Source: CAWFMO01 sp963817065 (GTDB lineage Bacteria; Actinomycetota; Thermoleophilia; Solirubrobacterales; 70-9). From it: a DNA stretch of 64,000 nucleotides. The number at the start of each line of letters is the position of its first letter. The first letter of the stretch is position 1. Under the pieces are notes generated by a model. It saw nothing but the letters and a program-made list of their open reading frames with translations, was not told where the DNA came from and did not search any database. The translations under genes were made by a program, and so were the position numbers. Where the stretch lies: assembly GCA_963817065.1 (NCBI GenBank), contig CAWFMO010000001.1, positions 1,364,001-1,428,000 on the forward strand. The letters run 5' to 3'. Shown here one piece after another: positions 58,730-64,000 of this stretch.

Positions 58730-59757
58730 GCAATGTCGTCCTGCTCCCGGGTGACGGTATCGGGCCCGAGATCGGGGCCGCAGCGGTCGAGCTGCTCGAC
58801 GCGCTCGGCGGGGTCGAGATCGAGGAGCGCGAGATCGGCGGCGCCTCGATCGACGCCCACGGGACCGCGCTGGTTGACGACGTCCTGGAGTCATGCAGGG
58901 AATCCGATGCGGTGTTGCTCTGCGCGGTCGGCGGCCCGAAGTGGGACACGACCGACCCCGACGCTCCGCGACCTGAACAAGGACTTCTCGGTTTGCGAAA
59001 AGGCCTCGGCCTCTACGCCAACCTGCGCCCGGTCAAGCCGAGCCCGGCGCTGATCGACGCCAGCCCGCTTCGGCCCGAGGTTCTCGCGGGCACCGACCTG
59101 CTCGTCGTCCGCGAGCTGACCGGCGGGATCTATTTCGGCGACTCGGGGCGCGAGGGCGACCGAGCCCACGACGAGTGCGCCTACACGGTCGAGGAGGTCG
59201 AGCGGATCTCGCGCACAGCGTTCGAGTCCGCGCGCGGGCGCGGCAAGCGCGTGACCTCGGTCGACAAGGCCAACGTGCTCGAGACCTCGCGGCTCTGGCG
59301 CGAGACGGTCGAGAGGGTCGCGGCCGAGTACGACGACGTCGACCTCGACCACCTGCTGGTCGACAACGCCGCGATGCTGCTCGTCTCCGACCCGCCGCGC
59401 TTCGACGTGATCCTGACCGAGAACCTGTTCGGCGACATCCTCTCCGACGAGGCCGCGATGCTCACCGGCTCGCTTGGGATGCTGCCCTCGGCAAGCCTCG
59501 GCGACGACGGTCCGGGCCTGTTCGAGCCCGTGCACGGCTCGGCGCCCGACATCGCCGGCACCGGCGTGGCGAACCCGCTCGCGACCTTCCTCTCGGTGGC
59601 GATGATGCTGCGCCACGGTCTTGGCCGCGAAGAGGACGCGGAGCGGATCGAGAAGGGGGTGGACGCCGTGCTCGAGCAGGGCCTGCGCACGCCCGACCTC
59701 GGCGGCGAGAGCCGTACCGCCGAGATGATTTCCGCGGTCCTCGCCGCCCTCGCCTGA
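58726..59757 (+). CDS. leuB: 3-isopropylmalate dehydrogenase
   Basis: NAD-dependent oxidative decarboxylase, third leucine-specific step. 343 residues: VLLPGDGIGPEIGAAAVELL, AVGGPKWDT, LRKGLGLYANLRPV, VVRELTGGIYFG, SVDKANVLETSRLWR (catalytic Lys), VDNAAMLLVSDPPRFDVILTENLFGDILSDEAAMLTGSLGMLPSASLG (metal Asp residues) and HGSAPDIAGTGVANP. GTG start with a four-base overlap on the methyltransferase. Confidence 0.96.
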   Translation: MSNVVLLPGDGIGPEIGAAAVELLDALGGVEIEEREIGGASIDAHGTALVDDVLESCRESDAVLLCAVGGPKWDTTDPDAPRPEQGLLGLRKGLGLYANLRPVKPSPALIDASPLRPEVLAGTDLLVVRELTGGIYFGDSGREGDRAHDECAYTVEEVERISRTAFESARGRGKRVTSVDKANVLETSRLWRETVERVAAEYDDVDLDHLLVDNAAMLLVSDPPRFDVILTENLFGDILSDEAAMLTGSLGMLPSASLGDDGPGLFEPVHGSAPDIAGTGVANPLATFLSVAMMLRHGLGREEDAERIEKGVDAVLEQGLRTPDLGGESRTAEMISAVLAALA

Positions 59758-59790
59758 GCGAGCCCTTGCCGCCTCCGTAGGCATCGGGCA

Positions 59791-59796
59791 TACTTT
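59791..59796 (+). promoter_or_regulatory. -10 box TACTTT for ilvE, leaderless type
   Basis: TACTTT, seven bases, then GTG 59804. TTGCCG at 59766-59771, nineteen bases upstream, could be a weak -35 box. Confidence 0.45.
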
Positions 59797-59803
59797 CTCG
59801 ACG

Positions 59804-60787
59804 GTGGACAAGGCGGAGCTGATCTGGAAGAACGGTGAGTTCCTCCCCTGGGAGGAGGCGACGACGCACGTGCTCACGCACGGCCTCCACTACGGGACCG
59901 GCGTCTTCGAGGGCATCCGCTGCTACGAGACCGAGAAGGGCTCGGCGGTGTTCCGCCACAAGGACCACCTCGAGCGGCTCGCGAAGTCGGCCGGCATGTA
60001 CCACTTCGAGCTGCCCTACGAGACCGAGGAGATCCGGCAGGCGACCCACGAGCTGATCCGCCGCAACGGATTGAAGAGCTGCTACATCCGCCCGATCGCG
60101 TACCGCGGTTTCGGCGAGATGGGCCTATACGCGCAGAGCGCGCCGATCGACGTCGTCGTCGCGGTCTGGCCCTGGGGCGCCTACCTCGGCGAGGAGGGCA
60201 AGAAGAACGGCATCCGCGCCAAGGTCTCTTCCTGGCGGCGGATCTCGCCCGACAGCCTGATCCCGCACGCCAAGGCCTCGGGCCAGTACCTGAACTCGGT
60301 GCTCGCCAAGGAGGAAACCGCCAAGGGCGGCTACGACGAGGCGATCCTGCTCGACCAGCACGGCAACGTCTGCGAGGGCTCGGGCGAGAACATCTTCGTG
60401 ATCCGCGAGGGCGAGATCCTGACGCCGCCGCACACGGCGGCGATCCTCGACGGCATCAACCGTAAGTCGGTGATCCAAATCGCCGGCGACCTCGGCTACA
60501 AGGTGGTCGAGCGCGACATCGCTCGCTCCGAGCTCTACATGGCCGAGGAGATCTTCCTCACCGGCACCGCTGCCGAGCTCGTCCCCGTGCGCGAGGTCGA
60601 CGACCGTCCGGTCGGCGAGCCGGGCGAGATCACGCGCGTGATCCAGGCCAAGTTCGATGACGCCCTCCACGGGCGAGCCGAGGAGTACCACGAATGGCTC
60701 GACGTGATCGAGCAGCCTTCAGACAAGCCCGCGGGCGATAAAGAGCCTGCATCCACGCAGGCCGCGTCGGGTAAAGTCACTTCGTGA
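59804..60787 (+). CDS. ilvE: branched-chain amino acid aminotransferase
   Basis: Class IV PLP aminotransferase for the last step of valine, leucine and isoleucine synthesis. 327 residues: WKNGEFLPWEEATTHVLTHGLHYGTGVFEGIRCY, AYLGEEGKKNGIRAKVSSWRRISPDSLIPHAKASGQYLNSVLAKEE (PLP lysine), EGSGENIFVIREGEILTPP and EIFLTGTAAELVPVREVD. GTG start seven bases after a TACTTT box. The last 25 residues are a low-complexity tail. cimA follows after 111 bases. Confidence 0.95.
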   Translation: MDKAELIWKNGEFLPWEEATTHVLTHGLHYGTGVFEGIRCYETEKGSAVFRHKDHLERLAKSAGMYHFELPYETEEIRQATHELIRRNGLKSCYIRPIAYRGFGEMGLYAQSAPIDVVVAVWPWGAYLGEEGKKNGIRAKVSSWRRISPDSLIPHAKASGQYLNSVLAKEETAKGGYDEAILLDQHGNVCEGSGENIFVIREGEILTPPHTAAILDGINRKSVIQIAGDLGYKVVERDIARSELYMAEEIFLTGTAAELVPVREVDDRPVGEPGEITRVIQAKFDDALHGRAEEYHEWLDVIEQPSDKPAGDKEPASTQAASGKVTS

Positions 60788-60849
60788 TGTCTGCCGCGTT
60801 CGGACACGAGCATCTGGTTGGGCGAATTACCGCCACCGCAGCCGTCTAA
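60787..60849 (+). CDS. possible 20-residue leader peptide ahead of cimA
   Basis: ATG 60787 overlaps the ilvE stop; the frame MSAAFGHEHLVGRITATAAV ends at TAA 60849, 49 bases before cimA. The end of the peptide has Leu, Val, Ile, Thr and Ala, as seen in ilv and thr leaders, but there is no run of one amino acid and I see no clear alternative hairpins. It may be chance. Confidence 0.25.
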   Translation: MSAAFGHEHLVGRITATAAV

Positions 60850-60898
60850 CGGCCCGCGGTCGCACGCCCCGATCCCACCCGAACGACAAGGAGGCAAC

Positions 60899-62497
60899 AT
60901 GGCGGTACAGCTTTACGACACGACTTTGCGCGACGGCATGCAGGGCCAGGGCCGCTCGCTCTCGGCCCAGGAGAAGGTCCGGGTGGTGCGCGCGCTCGAC
61001 CGGCTCGGCGTCCACTTCATCGAGGCGGGCTTCCCGAGCTCGAACCCCAAGGAGGCCGAGCTGTTCGAGATCCTCGCCTCCGAGCAGCTCGAGAGCTCGA
61101 CCCTGTGCGCGTTCGGGATGACCCGCCGCCGCGGGGTCGCGCCCGAGCAGGACGAGGGCCTCGCGATCCTCGCCAAGACGTTCGCGCCCGTGGTCACGTT
61201 GGTCGGCAAGACCTGGGCGCTGCATCTCGAGAAGGTGACCAAGGTCAGCCGCAAGGAGAACCTCGAGATGATTCGCGGCTCGGTCGCCCACCTTGCCGAG
61301 CGCGGCAAGCGCGTGATCTACGACGCGGAGCACTTCTTCGACGGCTACCGCGACGACCCCGGCTACGCGCTCGAGTGCCTGACCGCCGCGGTCGAAGGCG
61401 GAGCCGAGAACGTCACCCCCTGCGACACGAACGGCTCGAGCCTCCCGCACCAGATCGCCGAGGCGACCGCCGCGGTCGTCGCCGAGCTCGGCGACCGGGT
61501 CACGGTCGGAACCCACACCCACAACGACGCCGAGTGCGGTGTCGCCAACTCGCTCGCCGGCGTCGACGCCGGCGCGACCCTGGTCCAGGGGACGATCAAC
61601 GGCTGCGGGGAGCGGACCGGCAACGCGAACCTGACCTCGATCCTGCCGGCGCTGCAGCTCAAGCTCGGCCACGACGTCGTCACCGACGAGCAGCTCGCCC
61701 GGCTGACCGAGGTCTCGCACTTCGTCGATGAGCTCTGCAACGTGACCCCGGATCCCGACCAGCCCTACGTCGGCCGCAACGCGTTCGCCCACAAGGGCGG
61801 CATGCACGTCGCCGGCGTCCACACCGACGCGCGCACCTTCGAGCACCTCGACCCCGCGACGGTCGGCAACGAGCGGGAGATCCTCGCCTCCGAGCTCTCG
61901 GGCAAGGGCACGGTGCTCGACCTCGCCGCCCAGGCCGGGATCGAGCTCGACGACGAGCAGGCGGCGCGCGCGCTCGAGCGGCTCAAGCAGCGCGAGCACG
62001 ACGGCTACCACTACGAAGCCGCGCCGGCCTCGTTCGAGCTCCTGCTGCGCCGCGAGTCGGGCAGCTACGAGCCGCTGTTCAAGCTCGAGGGCTTCCGCGT
62101 GATCGTCGAGAAGCGCGAGGGCGGCAAGGTCCAGACCGAGGCCACGATCAAGGTCTGGGTCGACGGCGAGCGCTACGTGCACACCGCTGAGGGCAACGGG
62201 CCGGTCAACGCCCTCGACAAGGCGCTGCGCGGGGCGATCAGCGACCGCCGCCCACAGCTTGCGGAGATCGAGCTGACCAACTTCAAGGTCCGGATCCTCG
62301 ACGAGCACCAGGGCACGGGCGCCGTCACCCGGGTCCTGCTCGACTCCTCCGACGGCGAGCGCGAGTGGGGCTCGATCGGCGTCTCCGAGAACGTCATCGA
62401 GGCCTCCTGGGAGGCGCTCGTCGACTCGCTCGAGCACGCGTTCCAGCCCCAGGCTGAGGCCTCCAGGGGCGAAGCGAAGCGCCCTGCTCCGAAGTGA
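60899..62497 (+). CDS. cimA: citramalate synthase
   Basis: Makes (R)-citramalate from pyruvate and acetyl-CoA, giving 2-oxobutyrate for isoleucine without threonine. 532 residues. YDTTLRDGMQGQGRSLSAQEKVRVVRALDRLGVHFIEAGFPSSNPKE differs from LeuA at the substrate loop (MQGQG instead of EQSPG), as in CimA. HTHNDAECGVANSLAGVDAGATLVQGTINGCGERTGNANL and NAFAHKGGMHVAGV follow; the C-terminal allosteric domain is present. Strong Shine-Dalgarno AAGGAGG before ATG 60899. LeuC, LeuD and LeuB, encoded just upstream, also act on the citramalate-derived intermediates. Confidence 0.93.
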   Translation: MAVQLYDTTLRDGMQGQGRSLSAQEKVRVVRALDRLGVHFIEAGFPSSNPKEAELFEILASEQLESSTLCAFGMTRRRGVAPEQDEGLAILAKTFAPVVTLVGKTWALHLEKVTKVSRKENLEMIRGSVAHLAERGKRVIYDAEHFFDGYRDDPGYALECLTAAVEGGAENVTPCDTNGSSLPHQIAEATAAVVAELGDRVTVGTHTHNDAECGVANSLAGVDAGATLVQGTINGCGERTGNANLTSILPALQLKLGHDVVTDEQLARLTEVSHFVDELCNVTPDPDQPYVGRNAFAHKGGMHVAGVHTDARTFEHLDPATVGNEREILASELSGKGTVLDLAAQAGIELDDEQAARALERLKQREHDGYHYEAAPASFELLLRRESGSYEPLFKLEGFRVIVEKREGGKVQTEATIKVWVDGERYVHTAEGNGPVNALDKALRGAISDRRPQLAEIELTNFKVRILDEHQGTGAVTRVLLDSSDGEREWGSIGVSENVIEASWEALVDSLEHAFQPQAEASRGEAKRPAPK

Positions 62498-63645
62498 CCG
62501 ACGAGGTCCCGCTCGCCAAGCCGCTGATCGGCGAGCGCGAGCGCGAGCTGGTCGGCGAGGTACTCGACTCGGGCCACCTGTCTCTCGGCCCGATGCTTGG
62601 CCGCTTCGAGAACGAGTTCGCCGCCTGGCTCGGGACCGAGGACGCGGTCGCGGTCGCCAACGGCACCTGCGCGCTCCACCTCGGCGTGCGGGCGCTCGGT
62701 TGGGGGGAGGGGGACGAGGTCGTGACCACGCCGCTGAGCTTCGTCGCCTCCTCGAACGCGCTGCTCTACGAGGGAGCGACGCCGGTCTTCTGCGACATCG
62801 ACCCGGTGACGCTCCAGATCGACGCCGGGGCGGCCTACGAGGCGATCGGCGAGCAGACCGCGGGGATCCTGCCGGTCCACATCTTCGGCTACCCGGCGCC
62901 GATCGCCGACCTCGAGCGCTTTGCCGCCGAGGGCGAGCTCGCCGTGCTCGAGGACGCCTGTCAGGCGCTCGGCGCGGTCGACGCCGAGGGCGGGAGGGTC
63001 GGAACCCGCGGCCACGCGGCGGCCTTCGCCTTCTACCCCAACAAACAGATGACGACGGGGGAGGGGGGCGTCCTGGTCCCCGCCGACGACGCGATGGCGG
63101 AAGGCACCCGCAGCGAGCGCAACCAGGGCCGCAACCCGGACATGTCGAAGATCGACCACGACCGCCTCGGCTTCAACTACCGGCTCTCCGACGTCGCCTC
63201 CGCGATCGGCGTCGCCCAGCTCGAGCGCCTCGACGAGATGCTCGCGGCGCGCGCCGCCGTTGCAGTTTCATACACCGAGCGCCTTGGCCGGCTCGGCGGG
63301 GCGCCGGCCGGTGACGGAGATCCCGATGGCCTCATCCTGCCGTGCGCCGACCGGGGGAAGGAGCGGCGGAGCTGGTTCGTCTACGTCCTCCAGCTCCCGG
63401 CCGCGGCCCACCGCGACGGCGTGATCGCCGCGCTCGCCGAAGCCGGGATCCAGTCGAAGGCCTACCTGCCCTGCATCCACCTGATGCCCTTCTACCGCGA
63501 GCGCTTCGGCTTCAAAGGCGGCGAGTTTCCAGCTGCCGAGGCGGTCGCCGAGCGTTCGCTGGCGCTGCCGTTCCACCCCGAGCTCTCCGAGCAGCAGATC
63601 GAGCGGGTGTGCCACGAGCTCGGCTCGGCCCTCGGCTTGCGGTGA
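62494..63645 (+). CDS. DegT/DnrJ/EryC1/StrS-family sugar aminotransferase
   Basis: PLP aminotransferase of the type that transaminates nucleotide-linked keto-sugars. 383 residues: PLAKPLIGERERELVGEVLDSGHLSLGPMLGRFENEFAAWLG, VANGTCALHLGVRALGWGEGDEVVTTPLSFVASSNALLY, VLEDACQALGAVDAEG, AFAFYPNKQMTTGEGGVLV with the PLP lysine, GFNYRLSDVASAIGVAQLERL and AYLPCIHLMPFYRERFG. GTG start in a four-base overlap with cimA, so they are co-translated despite unrelated roles. Sugar substrate unknown; no other sugar-nucleotide genes are adjacent. Confidence 0.9.
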   Translation: MTDEVPLAKPLIGERERELVGEVLDSGHLSLGPMLGRFENEFAAWLGTEDAVAVANGTCALHLGVRALGWGEGDEVVTTPLSFVASSNALLYEGATPVFCDIDPVTLQIDAGAAYEAIGEQTAGILPVHIFGYPAPIADLERFAAEGELAVLEDACQALGAVDAEGGRVGTRGHAAAFAFYPNKQMTTGEGGVLVPADDAMAEGTRSERNQGRNPDMSKIDHDRLGFNYRLSDVASAIGVAQLERLDEMLAARAAVAVSYTERLGRLGGAPAGDGDPDGLILPCADRGKERRSWFVYVLQLPAAAHRDGVIAALAEAGIQSKAYLPCIHLMPFYRERFGFKGGEFPAAEAVAERSLALPFHPELSEQQIERVCHELGSALGLR

Positions 63646-63662
63646 GCCCGACCAGCCGCCGC

Positions 63663-63668
63663 TAACCT
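63663..63668 (+). promoter_or_regulatory. -10 box TAACCT for argH, leaderless type
   Basis: TAACCT, eight bases, then ATG 63677. Confidence 0.4.
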
Positions 63669-63676
63669 CGCCGCCC

Positions 63677-64000
63677 ATGTCGCGCTTCTCAGAACCCCCC
63701 GATCCGCTGTTCCAGCGGATCAACTCCTCGATCTCCTACGACTGGAGGCTCGGTCCCTACGACATCGAGCAGTCGCGGGCGCACGCGCGGGCGCTCTACG
63801 CGCTCGGAGTGCTGGAGAAGGGCGAGCTCGGCGAGATCGACGAGGGCCTCGAGCAGATAGCCGAGGAGCTCGCCGCCGACCGCTTCCAGTTCTCCGCCGA
63901 CGACGAGGACATCCACATGGCGATCGAGCGCCGGCTGACGGCGCTGATCGGGCCGCTCGGAGGCAAGCTGCACACCGCGCGCTCTCGCAACGACCAGGTC
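63677..64000 (+). CDS. argH: argininosuccinate lyase, 3' end cut off by the window
   Basis: Last enzyme of arginine synthesis, splitting argininosuccinate into arginine and fumarate. Only the first 108 codons are visible: FSEPPDPLFQRINSSISYDWRLGPYDIEQSRAHARALYALGVLEKGEL and DEDIHMAIERRLTALIGPLGGKLHTARSRNDQV. The TARSRNDQV loop at the window edge is diagnostic for ArgH in the fumarase/aspartase superfamily. ATG 63677 follows a TAACCT box. Confidence 0.93.
   Translation, partial: MSRFSEPPDPLFQRINSSISYDWRLGPYDIEQSRAHARALYALGVLEKGELGEIDEGLEQIAEELAADRFQFSADDEDIHMAIERRLTALIGPLGGKLHTARSRNDQV

Overview
The window is one contiguous stretch of very GC-rich bacterial chromosome (about 70% G+C by eye) from an actinobacterium, most likely of the class Thermoleophilia (Solirubrobacterales-like). 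This placement is an inference. It rests on codon bias, menaquinone genes, an F420-type nitroreductase-fold protein, DUF4328/DUF4389/DUF4234 membrane proteins, lysine/cysteine-tailed surface proteins, and many genes that seem to be transcribed without a 5' leader. I see no rRNA, tRNA, insertion sequence, prophage or CRISPR array, and no gene-free gap above 300 bases.

Layout. 1-6.9 kb: end of dnaE, a Cys-rich small protein, nfo, a frameshifted gltX, an HDOD-LuxR regulator and a VanZ-like protein. 6.9-11.4 kb: an Rrf2 regulator, cysK-cysE and three related lipoproteins. 11.4-14.6 kb: pcrA-folD. 14.6-17.2 kb: a tandem family of five small membrane proteins. 17.1-19.5 kb: GMC oxidoreductase and partner. 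19.6-22.7 kb: gatCAB. 22.7-25.3 kb: CDF metal exporter, type II NADH dehydrogenase, zinc-ribbon protein. 25.3-29.6 kb: a secreted protein, GT2 glycosyltransferase, an SQD1-type sulfoquinovose synthase and a GT39-like membrane transferase. 29.6-33.3 kb: ilvB-ilvN and isochorismate synthase. 33.3-36.3 kb: two secreted proteins (beta-helix, subtilase with RTX repeats). 36.3-44.1 kb: menD, menC, an ABC exporter, menA and menB on the minus strand, with menE divergent. 44.1-51.3 kb: ilvC, DUF membrane proteins, serC-serA, an alkyltransferase-like protein. 51.3-64 kb: a quinone oxidoreductase, then a leucine/isoleucine supercluster (leuL-leuA, DDN-like, SDR, XRE-cupin regulator, leuC-leuD, methyltransferase, leuB, ilvE, cimA), a DegT aminotransferase and the start of argH.

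How the genes fit together. The window carries nearly all of branched-chain amino acid synthesis: ilvBN, ilvC and ilvE, leuABCD, and citramalate synthase for a threonine-independent isoleucine route. ilvD is not here. It also holds menaquinone synthesis from chorismate to demethylmenaquinone (menF, D, C, E, B, A); menH and the final methylase are absent. Serine and cysteine synthesis (serC-serA, cysE-cysK) are present too.

Notable signals. (1) A 19-codon leader peptide before leuA has five consecutive Leu codons, and that run can form a ten-pair duplex with the leuA Shine-Dalgarno region. (2) About twenty genes have a TANNNT/GATAAT-type -10 box only 6-10 bases before the start codon, pointing to widespread leaderless transcription; in several places this fixes the start codon. 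(3) A methyltransferase of the trans-aconitate type sits between leuD and leuB. (4) Three single-base frameshifts (gltX, menE and a secreted protein) suggest residual sequencing errors.
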